From Erigeron canadensis (lineage: Eukaryota; Streptophyta; Magnoliopsida; Asterales; Asteraceae): 64,000 nt of DNA. Numbering within the stretch: the first letter of the stretch is position 1; each line of letters begins with the position of its first letter. The notes below the pieces were generated by a model. That model did no database searches and had not been told where the DNA came from. It was given only the letters and a program-made list of their open reading frames with translations. The stretch covers positions 45,115,633 to 45,179,632 of the forward strand of contig NC_057768.1 in assembly GCF_010389155.1 (NCBI RefSeq). The letters are read 5' to 3'. A program made the translations under genes and the position numbers. Below are positions 43,231 to 55,849 of this stretch, one piece after another.

Positions 43231-44071
43231 ATTGTAGTAATTGTGATATCAGATCAAACTTGGTGCTGTCAAGATTTATGAACTTTAGACGTTTGTGTTT
43301 TGCTTTTTTTCTTTCCTTCATCTCCGGAACAAAATTAGATTGAGTGCATTTGCATATTGTCAAACTGAACATACACAAAAGCAACTAGATAACCAACAAA
43401 GTTCATTATGTACTACATGTTTACAAGTTGAAGTTAGTAATACCATCTCCTGTTTTCTTATCTTATCGACAAACCATTTATACATTTGAGGAATCATTAA
43501 CCATAATATCATTATGAAAGTGTTTGGATGTGTTCAAACCTTGTAACAATAACTGCAAATTAGCAAACAACAACACAGATACTCAATTATGCAGGGACTG
43601 CAAATTAACAAACCCCTTATCAATTTCGAACTTTTAATAAACAGATTAAAGGTTCACAACAAATTTATCACTTAGAATAAAAGAAATATTACAAATTAAT
43701 TATTATTAGAGTTTGAAAAAAAAATTATGTTAATTTTGAAAAGATAAGTAACACATAAACACAAAATATATACATATTTACAAGTTGTCCACCATCAAAT
43801 TAATTATCATGCCTTATTCACTGAAGGCTCTTATCATGCATAATATAATAATGTTAGTTAACAAGAAACAAAACAGTAAGTATTAAAGTTTTTAAATCCA
43901 AGGTAATTAAAAAAAAACTTGGCACAAGCAACCAGGACATGCCTCTTCTGCATAAACCCATATTCTTTAACTAAAAAATCTTGAGTAATTAATTTAAATT
44001 ATCCTTCCTTTGAAAAATCACATCTCTTAAAGGCTTTCCAAGTCAACATATTTGGTGGAATAGATCTCAAA
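43231..44071. other. Intergenic between kinase-PP2 and transporter genes
   Basis: No gene seen; it should hold the kinase 3' UTR and the transporter promoter. AT-rich. Confidence 0.5.
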
Positions 44072-46262
44072 ATGTCCAACTTGGAGACCCAAAATCTCAT
44101 TGACCATCCGGCCACCACTCACCACCATCCACAACCATCACCAGAAACCACCCTGAAAAAACCACCCAACCCAATAACATCACTCATACTCCAACCATTC
44201 CAATGGATACAAATGCTATCTTCCGAGCTCAACCCATCATTCATTCTCGGAATATTCCTTATTTACGGCCTAAGTCAAGGCTTCTCGGGCTCTTTCTTTA
44301 AAGTCGTTACAGACTATTACTGGAAAGACGTTCAAAAAGTACAACCTTCAAAGGTACAACTCTTTGTAGGGTTGTACCATATTCCTTGGGTCATGAAGCC
44401 CGTGTGGGGCCTCATGACCGACGTCTTTCCAGTAATGGGTTACAGAAGGCGACCATATTTTATCATTGCAGGGGTTGTGGGAGTGGTAGCAGCTACTATA
44501 GTGGCAGAGGGTGGTGCAAGGGTGGGAATAGCCACGGCGTTGTGGTGTTTAATAGCGATATCAGCAGGTATGGCGATGGCGGATGTGACTATCGATGCTT
44601 GCATTGCAAGAAACAGTATCGAGTTAAAATCATTGGCTCCAGACATGCAAAGTCTATGTGGAGTGTGCTCATCTGCTGGTGCACTAACTGGTTTCGCAAC
44701 CAGTGGTTTCTTTATTCATCATATTGGTCCTCAGGTCAGTTTGTTTTCCGATTGCTGTTGATTAATATAATTCTGTTTTAACTTCCATTGTCAAAATAAT
44801 TACGACTGCTTCAAGATAATAGTTGTGATGTATTAAGGCAGGCATAATACGAAGTCATCTTATAGTATTTGCTTTTAGATCAGTAGGGTTAATAGTACAA
44901 GAAGTTGGTCCCTGAAGTTCAAGTTTGTTACTAGCAGAGAATAGATTATTCATCGGTGATGTTATACATCTTTTTTAATAATAATAACCGATTTTTATCA
45001 ACTAAGAATAGATGTACAAAACACCTAATGCAAGAAAAAATGTAATAGGTCAAGATTTTGCAAAATGTCTATAGTTCTTACATAAAACTTGGTCTAGATT
45101 GTGCTTCTTATGTGTTACCTCTGTATCTAAAACAACTGTTCACTAAAATCTGCACTCAGGAAAGTACTGATTGACACCTTTCTTTCTCTGTAATACATAA
45201 AGATTGCCTTGGGACTTTTGGCAATTCCAGCAGCATCACAAATATTCTTAGGATTTGTGATATATGATAAGAAAACATCTGACGACCCGTCAACAAAGAA
45301 AAGACAGGTCAGATTTTTTTTCACTCATTTGAACTTAGAGGTTCAAGTTTGTGAACACTGATATATATATATATATATAAGATATATCACAGGCAATGGA
45401 GAACCTTGGAGGAGCAATAAAAGGCATGTATGAGACCATCCAAATACCTCAAGTCTGGAAGCCTTCTCTTTACATGTATCTTTCTTTGGCTCTTAGTTTT
45501 AGTACTCATGAAGGCCAGTTTTATTGGTACACTGACCCTAAAGCAGGTCCAGCATTTTCTCAGGTACTTTTTTTTTGTGTGTGTGTGCAAACAACTAAAC
45601 ACAGAGATGGAAACATGTGTACATGACCAACAATTGAGACATTGAGTTTCTTGATGCAGGAACTGGTTGGGATGGTACATGCAATTGGCGCGTTGGCTTC
45701 CATTGTTGGAGTTTTAGTCTACCACAAGCTCCTCAAAGACTACCCGTTTCGAAAATTACTATTTTTTGCTCAGCTCGTGTATGGCCTATCTGGGTTTCTC
45801 GACCTAATGTTCATCTTACGGTGGAATCTCGCTCTTGGGCTTCCTGACTACCTATTTGTGGTCTTGGAAGAATGTGTATCCCGGATAGTGGCTAGGGTTA
45901 GGTGGATGCCTATGGTCGTACTAAGCACAAGTTTGTGTCCAATAGGCATTGAAGGCACCTTCTTCGCACTTTTAATGAGCATTGATAGCCTCGGTTCACT
46001 TTCTTCTAAGTGGGGAGGTGCAATAGTTCTTCATGTGTTTCACGTCACAAGAACCGACTTCACAAACTTATGGCTCGTGATTCTTATTAGAAATCTCATG
46101 AGAATTATAACATTGGGTTTTATTTTTCTTGTCCCAAATACCGGTCGCTTGGATGTACAAACTCCAGCTGATGTATTGCAATCAGAAAGCAAAGCTACAA
46201 ATGTTGAAACAAACGACCACAACTTGCAACTATTGCCCTTAAACAAAAGAGAAGAGGTTTGA
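44072..46262 (+). CDS. Folate-biopterin transporter (BT1/FBT family, 513 aa, 4 exons)
   Basis: Membrane carrier of the major facilitator superfamily, BT1 branch, whose characterised members move folates or pterins. Exons: 44072-44734, 45203-45307, 45393-45563, 45660-46262, all phase 0. After a polar N-terminus with a His/Pro-rich patch, family motifs appear: LIYGLSQGFSGSFFKVVTDY, YHIPWVMKPVWGLMTDVFP, GYRRRPYF and MADVTIDACIARNS. Many hydrophobic spans consistent with ~12 TM helices follow, ending in LWLVILIRNLMRIITLGFIF. Length is normal for Arabidopsis members (about 430-560 aa). The second intron's acceptor follows an (AT)n run (45360-45379). Substrate and membrane (plastid, tonoplast or plasma membrane) are not shown by the sequence. 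A broken partial copy lies at 39.3-39.6 kb. Confidence 0.9.
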
Positions 46263-48040
46263 TTGTATATAACTACAATTAGAAGTTATAGAAGACTATT
46301 AAACTTTGTAACTCTGTTGTCATATGGATAAATTTAAGATCGTATACGTGTATTATTAACAGGTAATGACTTCTTCTGTATCATGTCTACTAACCTAATG
46401 GCCTAAAGTTGGACCGCCCTGGGATACTTTCCACCTCCCCTCCCCGGAATCAACTAGGCACACGCCTTACATTTATGTCCACTAAATTCTGCAAAAAGGT
46501 GAAACTTTCATCAATTTTTTGTGTAGGTCGGTTCGGATTGCAATTACGTAGAGGTCATAATTACAGTAGTATTTAACTCCTCTTTAACAAAGTAGCAGTT
46601 AATTAGGGTAGCTTACACTAATACACCACAAAAACAAACATCACAAAGAGGAGTACACAATCACATTTCATATCTCAAAACAACAAGAAGAAGAAAACCA
46701 GAACAGGAACAAGAAAACATCCACGTAGATAATAAACAAACAACAAAAGCTTTAACTTCAAGAGAGAAGTGGGCTTGGCTTACCATTGGAGTTGACCGCA
46801 AAAGTTCTTTCTTCGGGCAAATAAAACAATGTTTGATAGTTGGGCTTTTAATCAAGGGTTTATCACATGAACAGTTTCCAGTCTCTATGCAGTATGCACA
46901 ACAATTTAAAAGGGATAACTTAATATCTTAAAAATTGGTACGAGTGCACTTATAATATCTTAAAAATTGGTATGAGTGCATCTGTTAATATCATATAACA
47001 TTTTCATATTTTTAAATGCTTTATATATTTAGTACTAGAATAACATATAAATTTATTGTAAATAGGTACAATTTAGGATGAGAATCATCTAAAGTCTCTA
47101 AAGTTATTTATAACTTCATTGCTATTTGGTTTATCGTAGATTAGTCGATCACTGTCGTTTTCTTTCTTATTATTACGTGGAAATAATGTGTATAAATGAT
47201 TTCCTCTTAAAACAATGGTTATAAAATACCAAAAGTACTTTTCATTTGTATGTAGTTACCTAAGTCTTATGTTGATCTATACAATTTTTTAACTTGTATA
47301 ATGTCGGTATTTACATGACTTGGTTGCTGATAGCCTGATATATCTTGCTAAAATGTTTTTCTTCTTTTACTTTTTTTTAATTATTGTTTTTTAAATTTAG
47401 TTTCTATTCAGACGTGCTGAAGACAATTTTAAACAGTAATTTGTTGGACCTCCAAACTTCTCCTCATGAAAAATACCTTGAGATGAGAAATCCAAAACTC
47501 GAACCTAATACTTTGGAAAAAAAAATCTCACAACGGAGCCTCACATAGTGGATTTAAAAAATATCTCTAGTCAACTCCATCTTATATAAAAGGACGAGAT
47601 GATATTATAGCACTATGACTTAAAATGAAAACTTTATATGTGAATGAATTTATTAAACTATAATATAAATATCAAGTTATCATTTAAAAGTTTTAATGAC
47701 TGAAATATATATATTTTTTAACTAATGTAATGTTTTTATACTAAAAAATGTTCTTTTTAGTTTAGTTAGAATTATATAGAAATAAAGTAAATGTGATGTT
47801 GACTTAGATGTATGAGTTTAAAAAAGATGATGATGTATTAAGATGAAAAAAATGATTAAGAGAGTGAAGATGATACTATTATAGTCTTTCATCTCATTTT
47901 AGATGTCAAAGTTTGAATTATCATAGTTTGAATTATCAAAGGTATATATATTATTTGAAAATATATGTAGTCAAATTTAAGATAAAATATAATGAATTTT
48001 TAGTCGGTAAACATAAGCTCAAAACATAAGTTAACCTAAA
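46263..48040. other. Intergenic region
   Basis: No gene. A 33-bp unit with CTTAAAAATTGGTAYGAGTGCA is tandemly duplicated at about 46922-46981. The rest is AT-rich. Confidence 0.5.
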
Positions 48041-48320
48041 TCTATACTTCTATATAAAAAAATCACTCCTTGCAAATAGAAAATATTACTGATCAAATGT
48101 TACATATGAAAGTTTTAAATTGTCCTTTAATAAATACTCACTATAGAAAGAGTTTTTATAGCTTATCAAATTTACCTTTAATGAATTAATTTGAATATGA
48201 CTTTTACATCAACCTACACTACTTGAAACCGCCACCCCCATCAATAATACTGTCACCTACACCACTAGACCACCGTCCCCGCCACGCCCGCAACATTTCG
48301 CCGTACTATGCTCATACTAG
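48041..48320 (+). mobile_element. Diverged non-autonomous Helitron, 280 bp
   Basis: Starts TCTATACTTCTATATAAA, preceded by A, and ends ATGCTCATACTAG followed by T. The GC-rich 3' part (CACCACTAGACCACCGTCCC) corresponds to the CACCACATCATCGCCGCCAC part of the 18-kb copy. The terminal hairpin is eroded. Confidence 0.6.
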
Positions 48321-48864
48321 TTTATAATTAAGCTCGATATAGATTGAGTTTTGACATGAAGAGTGTCGTACTGTAATTGATTCAATATTTTCTTTGTATG
48401 CAAAAGCTAAGACCCAAACAATAACTAAAAAAATGTTCATATCTCTTTGTAATAATGGCACAAGATTTCCAGTCATCAACATAATTAATGAAGATGGAAT
48501 CATGAGAAAACCAGACAATTACATGATAATGGAAATCCTGTTATTAATCAAACGAATCCGCACTACATCTACAATCCTTGCTCGACTACCAACTAATTAA
48601 CCGGAAAACTTAACAACACTATAGAAAGTATATAAGATACATATATATAAAAGTAATTAATCCCTTGATAAAACGTCCGCCGTATCATATATGCCTTTCG
48701 CCCTTTCGAGTTGCTACAATGCCTAGCTAGCAATTGTTCTTGATGCCCACAATCGATCACATCAAGTGATTTTGCAAACTGTATATATTGGATGTACGTA
48801 CACCTTATATCATACAAATGGCAAACAGAACTGAAAGGCTAATTAATTATCCATGTATGTATTA

Positions 48865-50561
48865 TTAACATATAGTAGCTCTGAACAAATCATCATGTTC
48901 CAAAACCTTGGAGTAAATTGCAGCAGCAAGTTGTGAAGTGAAATTAGGGTCTTTGCTTAGATAAGTAGCCATTTGTTTAACCAAAACCTCATCGAAACTA
49001 CTACTACTACTACTTGGCAGGACTAGTGTTGTTGTTGGGGATGATGAGTTGAACCTGCTGCTTGATCTTTCATCACTAGCAGGCGATGTTGTTGAAGTAT
49101 AATTATTACATTGATTGGCTAAAAGAGCGTACGTCGCCTCCTGCTTGGTGCTTCTGTGGTTGTGCTCTCCTTCGTAAGTTGCTATTACAACGCCATCGTT
49201 ATCCACACTTCTTTGCACCTGCAGCAGTAAATATCGATCAAATTAATAAGCACATGCATTTACTTCATTTATAATTACGTACCGTATTAATAATTTATGT
49301 ACGTACCTATTCCCAAGCCCTAATAACAATGGAGATTGATATATTTGATACGATCGAATTGTTCTTAATTACCGGCCGGCCATACACGAGATCTTTCAAT
49401 TAAGTAATTAAGATAAAGAGTGATACGAGTAATTATTTTTTGTGTATATCTCTTGGCCGGCCGGAGGAAGCGAGAATTAATGAAACTAATGAGTAATTAT
49501 ATACCTTCTTCTTGACGGGGCAGGTGGGAGCAAAAGAGCACTTGTAGTAAGCTCTAGGAGATGGATTGTCTTTGGTCACCTTTTGCCCATACTTTCTCCA
49601 TTGATATCCATCCTTCACTACCTATTCATTCATTGCCACATACAAAATTAATTAACTGATCGATGACCTTTTAATTCATTCACTCATTTCATGCTAACTA
49701 GCTAGTGATTAGTTACCCGTTTGATCTCTAATCAAGAAATTAATTAATAAAAGATGGAAATTATAAAAGGTAGGTAGCTAGGTACCAGGCTTTTATCGGA
49801 TGGATCAACTTGTACGTAAACTCTATGGATTCCAGACGTTGGTAGCTCCTGACCCGGCCTCTTCTTCCACGAGGTTTGATCATGAACTACTGTCGTCTCA
49901 TTATTATGATTATCGAACTTCCTCTTTTTTGGACTACTAAGCTCTAACAACGTCGTTTCTTTGTCTAGCATTAGTAGTCGTTCCTTAATGTAAGTTTGTA
50001 GAGAATTGTACTCGTCCCATACCGTCGTCAGCATCTCCTTCAGCCTCTTGTTTTCGCTACTTATCTCATCATTATTACTTAACTGCTCTCCACCAGAATT
50101 TGGATGATCATTAACCTACACTCGATCATATATAATGCAACACACACCATTCTTAATTAGCTTTCATATGTCAAGATAATTATAATATCATTTATCAACA
50201 AACTGAAAAAAAAAAAAAAAAAAACTAATTATTTATGTAAAATAAACTTCAATCCAAATGCCTATATATATATATAGATGAATATCATGAATTTATGCTG
50301 ATTAATCACAAACCTCTTTTTCAAATGATGGTTCATCCTCGTCTTCATTCTCGCCTTCATAAGATTCATCAGATTGAGCTTCTTCCATAACCTTAACCAT
50401 AACACAGCTTAAAAAGTGTTACAAATCATGATGCTTAATTAACTATGCATGCATACTCATATAATTAATTAGGTGATGAATTATTGATTACTTACTGATG
50501 CATCATGATTAGTTATTTGGAAGGGATTAAGATTGAGATCTATGGCAATTGTGGCCACCAT
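48865..50561 (-). CDS. Group IIa WRKY transcription factor, WRKY18/40/60-like (314 aa, 5 exons)
   Basis: Exons on the minus strand: 50561-50496, 50391-50314, 50115-49786, 49621-49505, 49218-48865. The N-terminus is acidic, followed by a coiled-coil segment ([20 protein letters not shown], then [11 protein letters not shown]) that in group IIa mediates dimerisation, and a basic PKKRK nuclear signal. The WRKY domain has WRKYGQK at 166-172 and a C-x5-C-x23-H-x-H zinc site (C186, C192, H216, H218). The intron within the domain after PVKKK, just before VQRSV, is the position seen in groups IIa/IIb. Group IIa members bind W boxes and modulate basal defence, mostly as repressors; that role here is inferred. 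A W-box core (TTGACT on the minus strand, 50687-50682) lies ~120 bp upstream of the ATG, compatible with WRKY cross-regulation. Confidence 0.93.
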
Positions 50562-51184
50562 TATAATTAATTACTAGCTGTTGGTTTGAAGTAATTATAT
50601 AATGTTTAAAAGATGGAAGAAGAAACCATCAAAGTGTACACAGTTCTTATAGAAATCAAATGGTGAGGATTCTTAATTTGAAGTCAAAAAGTCGTCTTTA
50701 TTTTAGTACATGTGGAAATTTCGAGGAAGGAAGCAGTTTCTATATATAAAAAAAAATTAGTTACTTGTTGGAATTTGTCTCTAGCACATATATATATATA
50801 TATATAATCACGTACTTTGTTCTAAAATATATATATGTGCATATATAAAGTCATTGGAAGTTCATTAAAGAACTCAAAAGAAAAATTCAAAACTGTAAAA
50901 TGATCTAAGAAAAATAGCCTACAGGATTTAGGATTAGTATGCATTTACTCTTGTCCTGTGATTTAAGGTATTTTCTTTTAAAACATACATACAAAATTCA
51001 AATGCTCTTTCTTAAAAGAAATTGAAGATAACATCGTTTTTGTTTTTACTCTAATAAAGGAAGCGGACAAATTGCCCAATATATAATACTCATTAAACGT
51101 TGAAAGTCCAGAAGTGACTTGGAATTTTGAAGTTAAAAAAAATGCATCTGACGTCATAACAAATGACATCATACATGTGACATT
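50562..51184. promoter_or_regulatory. WRKY gene upstream region
   Basis: Upstream sequence of the minus-strand WRKY gene. It contains the W-box core TTGACT (50687-50682, minus) and (TA)n runs near 50790-50805. I see no other gene here. Regulatory function is inferred from position only. Confidence 0.4.
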
Positions 51185-51193
51185 TATTATTTA

Positions 51194-52601
51194 GAACGAA
51201 ATATTTTTTTGTCCCTGTGTTATCACCTTATTTGCAAGAATCATCCAAACGTATACAAAGTCGCTTTTTTGGTCCCGTGATATCAACCTAGTGGTGATCT
51301 TAGTTCAAACAGACGGATCCGTCTATTTTCTACCATTAAGGGCATCATGTGCCCCTCACGTGAGGGGCAATACTGTCTTTTTATATAATCGAAGACTATT
51401 ATTGCAAATAACCCAAATCATATATCATTAGCATCATCAAATCATATTATATAACAATTTTTTTCTTTAAATCTTCAATTAACTCATCAAATAAATTAAA
51501 AACATAAAACAAAAATTCATTATTTTGCAGGGGAATCAAATCCATCATCAACAAAAAAAAAATTAAAATAATAATTTGCAGGTGAATCTAGAAAAAAGAA
51601 GCAGATAGCAACATTGTCTCACATACACACTAATCTCCAAATCATCTCTGCCACAATTAAACTTTCGATCACCACCAAACCTTCAACCAACTAGACCATC
51701 ACCATATATATAGATATAAAAATATACATATATATAGTGATGTTAAGGTTTCCATCATCAATTTGTCATCAACGGTTGAGGTTTTTAGATCTACAATAAC
51801 CCGCCACAATTTAGGGTTTCTAGATCTACCAACGTGGTGGCCGCCTGTTTTATATTGTAGGGTTTCAAAAAATCCAACTTTAAAAAAGAACAACTAACCG
51901 CCTTCTTCCTTTTCATTTTTCAGCCACCGGAGAAAAGATGGTGGTTGTGGGACGATGATGATAGTGGTGGTGGTTTTTTTCACTTTTCATATCTATATAA
52001 TCAATTCTTCTTTCTTTTATATCCAAAATCCATTTCCACAAAGATCTATAGATATATACACTTGTAGATCTGTCTAACCACAGAGACCTCCATATCCTCG
52101 GATCATCATCACCACCGTCTGCCGCCACAGAACCACCACCGCAACCAACATTGTCCCCACTGGCAGTCACACCTGTCGGAGCTCTGATGTGATGTTTTTG
52201 CTTCCTTTGTGTTTTGGTCCCCCAAAGTTTACCCAGATCATCTCCTTAGCCCAGGTCTGTCGAGCCTCAATGAACTGAGGGTAAGTATATGTATAGAACT
52301 TTTAACAGAAGATGATAAATGGAAAAAAAGGAACGTGTGTGTATAAACTATAAAGTGGTAAATGATGAGATATGTATTTTGATTATTTGCAGAAATAGTC
52401 CTCGTTTATATGAAAAGACAGTATTACTCCTCACGTGAGGGGCACATGATGTATTTAACGGTAAAAATAGACGGAACGTTACTGTTGGACCAAAATTGCA
52501 ACAGGCGTGATATGACATGGATGCGTTTCGTGACTTTGCACATGTTTGTATTAAACTTGCAAAATGTGTAATAACACAGGGACCAAAAATGCAATTCGTT
52601 C
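51194..52601. mobile_element. Non-autonomous Mutator-like element with ~230-bp TIRs and 9-bp TSD
   Basis: Perfect 9-bp target duplication TATTATTTA at 51185-51193 and 52602-52610. The terminal inverted repeats begin GAACGAA (51194) and end TTCGTTC (52601). They remain alignable for ~230 bp (to about 51430 and from about 52370), including GGTCCC, CGTCTATTTT and the CATGTGCCCCTCACGTGAGG block. A 9-bp duplication with long TIRs is the Mutator pattern. The interior (51430-52370) holds CCACC/GGTGG-rich sequence with a short minus-strand frame (52170-51913) that shows no transposase. The interior could include captured host sequence, but I cannot name a source. Confidence 0.87.
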
Positions 52602-52752
52602 TATTATTTATTGTGTCCTTTGGAATCCATGAACAATCAAATGTCCAAAAACGTATACTTGCTAAAAGACTCTCCTTGTAAACTAGACCAACTTTGAAAG
52701 TAGAGGAAAGGATCATTCAATATATAGTGAATTGAAAATCTTTTTAAAATGA

Positions 52753-52850
52753 CTAGCACGTTACACAAGCAATGCAACAATGATCGTGACGGTGACAATG
52801 TATTGAAGGGTGACGGTTGGTGATAGATGAGCCATCAACATTGCTATGAA
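52753..52850 (-). mobile_element. Helitron 3' part, same family as the 18-kb copy, inverted
   Basis: Reading the minus strand, ..ATCTATCACCAACCGTCACC.. leads to GCATTGCTTGTGTAACGTGCTAG and T, closely parallel to the 3' end of the element at 17957-18274. The plus strand therefore begins ACTAGCACGTTAC at 52752. The 5' portion has decayed beyond recognition. Confidence 0.65.
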
Positions 52851-52859
52851 TTGTATTTT

Positions 52860-53026
52860 TATTTATTAAACTACTTTTATTATAACTTATAATATCTAAT
52901 TTTTAGTTATGAAAGACAATATAATAACAACTTTTTAAATTGACCCAAATATTGCTTATTATATTTTATGCGGATGGTATATATGTTACAATTTTTTTAC
53001 ATAAGTGTTTAGATTATTTTTTTTAC

Positions 53027-53072
<46 letters not shown>

Positions 53073-53632
53073 TATCTGTTAAGTCTTGTTTTACTAGTCA
53101 TTTTCATATGGGGTTGTCTAATAAGTTGTTAACAGTAAATAAAAATCCTTATTTACTGTTTCATCTCACATTCAATGAGGGGGCTTAGTTTTTATTTCTA
53201 TCACCTGTAAAAATTGATGTGAGGACAAGGGCTGATATTTACAGTATATAACATTTTCCCTTTTCATATTGTGTATTGTCGTTGTTTAGTACAAGTACCC
53301 ATTCAGCCATTCTAGTGATATATAATATTTGTATTATTTTCTAATAATGTGAAAAGTGTGAACACATTATACTTTAAATAAATAAAAAATCGTTCCAGAA
53401 ATATCTTGTGTTTCGTGTGTATAGCAACCAAGCTTCACACATAAATTCACATTTTTTTAAAGGTGGGAGCTAGTGGGACCTTGAGGTTTACGTACGTTAT
53501 GGTGTCTTATTAGTGGAAATTGTAACAAACTTTTAGCTAGGTTTGTACTTCATGCGTTTATGACATCATCTTATACTCGTCAGACATCGTCATCAAAAGA
53601 TATATATGTGATCAATGGGATCAAAGGATTCG
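52860..53632. other. Intergenic with an (ATT)n microsatellite
   Basis: An uninterrupted TTA/ATT trinucleotide array of about 13-14 units lies at 53030-53071. I see no gene. Confidence 0.7.
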
Positions 53633-53640
53633 ATCTTATG

Positions 53641-53921
53641 CAGTGTCGGCTTAAGATTTTTGAGGCTCAAGCAAACATCAATTTTAGGGCCTATTAACTA
53701 TTTAAATAGCATACAAAAGTAAAAATGAATCTACTTTTATTAGCTTTTCAATAGTCTAACACGTACATGTTGCCTTCATTGTGATTAAGCTTTGCATTGT
53801 TATTAAGCCTTCATTGTACACCTTTTTATAATTAAAACTGATATATCATATGTTTGGGGCCTTAGTAGTTGGTGGGCCTTAAGCCCATGCCTAACCCACT
53901 CTAACTATAAGGCCGGCACTG
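53641..53921. mobile_element. hAT-type MITE, 281 bp
   Basis: Terminal inverted repeats CAGTGTCGGCTTAAG / CTATAAGGCCGGCACTG, starting CAGTG as hAT elements do, flanked by a perfect 8-bp target duplication ATCTTATG (53633-53640 and 53922-53929). It carries no coding sequence. The interior includes GGGCCTTA/GGGCCT words on both sides, so subterminal repeats are also present. Confidence 0.92.
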
Positions 53922-53929
53922 ATCTTATG

Positions 53930-55849
53930 ATATTGCTTCAGCAACCAATCTGACATTGTTGGTACAAAATATATTATTTTCTTAACATAAAATCTAATTA
54001 TAACTAAACTATGCCTTAAAACAATTATATTATCACACACATGTTAAATTTTCTTATCATGAGAGAGGCAAAAACTTTTGTCCAAACTTGAAGTATGCAT
54101 GCGATTGGGAATAATGAGTTGTGAAAGATAAAACTATTTGATCCTTTTCTAGCATACTTTGAGTTTTGTGTTTGTATTGAGATGTTGTATCCTTCTTTCC
54201 CCTTGTATTCAGGGGAGCATCCTTAGATTGAGATTTGTGTTTTAAAAGTTTGATTTGGTTTGAAGGAATAACGTATATTATGGTTTCTAGCTATATAGCT
54301 TATTGTTATATATGTAGAAAAAATGAAACGAGCAATGCAATTAATTTAGAGATTTGAAGTCAAAAGTTTTGATTAATTGATCACGTACCCATGCCAGTTT
54401 TTGGATGCATGCAGAAATTTACAGCGAGTCATGACGTTACGATAATTACCAGCTAGCTTCAGACAAATTACTAGTTGGGATGTATTCTAGCTATACGTGA
54501 ATAAAATATGAACTAATTAATTAAACTTGTATATATATATATACATATACACACATCTTCTTTTAAAGTAAAGTAGTACTAAGTACATACTTTAAATTGC
54601 TACCATAAAATATATATTTTCTTTTAATTTACAGATTTCAAAGAACTTGTTGATAGAAAGAAATGAAAAAAGATGAATAAATGGAATTTTGTTGATCGAT
54701 ATCATTATGTACGTGTAATTGAAGCTAGCATTCATACTATTGATCGAGAGCAAGTCACGTTTATTTTTAGTGGTCCTTATGTAGTACTAGTCCCAACTAA
54801 CTCCCAAACTTTTGTATGGACAATATGTCCCACGTGTGGTGAAATAGTGTGAAAGGCATCAAAATTTGCCACTCCTAGATGGAGTCATAATATATGCATT
54901 TAAAATGCTGAATGTTTTATCTGATAGTCGAATAAATTACCAACGATCAATATATCGATCAGTAATTCGAGACTTATCTGTGTGTCTAAAATGCTCTTCG
55001 AATTAGAGACAAAAATATTTATGAAAGTAATTACTGTAGTTTTTTTTTTTAAATTGAAATTTAAAATATTAAGAGAATTAATTACCAATAAATTTTATGA
55101 ATTGGAAATATATGACTGGTTAATATCTCTTTTAGTATATATAATAATAATAATAATAATATATAAAGATAAGATTCTTGATTTATTATATTGAAATTAT
55201 TGTTTAAAAAATATAAATTGTATATGGAAAAACAAAACACGTGAATTAAAAACAAAAGTCAACCTTGCGGTTTTTTTGCCTTCCGAATACTTGTCACGAC
55301 ATGATCAACATTTCATTATCATTATAAGGTGAAGTTTCCTTGATATTGTATCCGATTGAATATTTAGAAAAAATTCAAAAAATTCAAAAAGATAAGTTAT
55401 TAGAACAATTAACTAATTTTTTGTATATAAAAAGATTCTTTTTAAGGCGTTGCTTTCTATATTAATTCGTTTCCTAGGCATTCAAAAGCACTTCATCGAA
55501 CGACTTTGTTACTGAGTTGGAGAAAGAAAACTAAGTCTTTGTTTTATGTTTATTTTTGTTATTTTTTTCTACACTACATGATTGATTTCCGATGACGTGA
55601 TACGGCCACGTCACAGGTTGGTGACAGCATGACGTACGGCAAATTTGAAAATGGTTATCAAAGACTATAGAACAACTTTACCTTATGTATATGATGACAA
55701 AAATCACCGTTATATAAATGACTTATTAATATTCATCACTAAACTGATATTTTTTAACTGACATTTGACACATTACTTATGATTTTGAATTAATTTTTTT
55801 TTAAAGAAGTCATTTGATTTGACTCAATGCTATATTTTCTTGACAAATG
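53930..55849. other. Intergenic region
   Basis: No gene. (TA)n tracts near 54531-54541 and a (TAA)n run near 55141-55161. A GACGTGATACGGCCACGTCA palindromic block lies at 55594-55613 and could mark the edge of the repeat region that follows. Confidence 0.45.

Noticed and set aside
51913..52170. 85-aa minus-strand frame inside the Mutator-like element
   Set aside because: Low-complexity Gly/Asp/His content with no transposase or host domain that I recognise.
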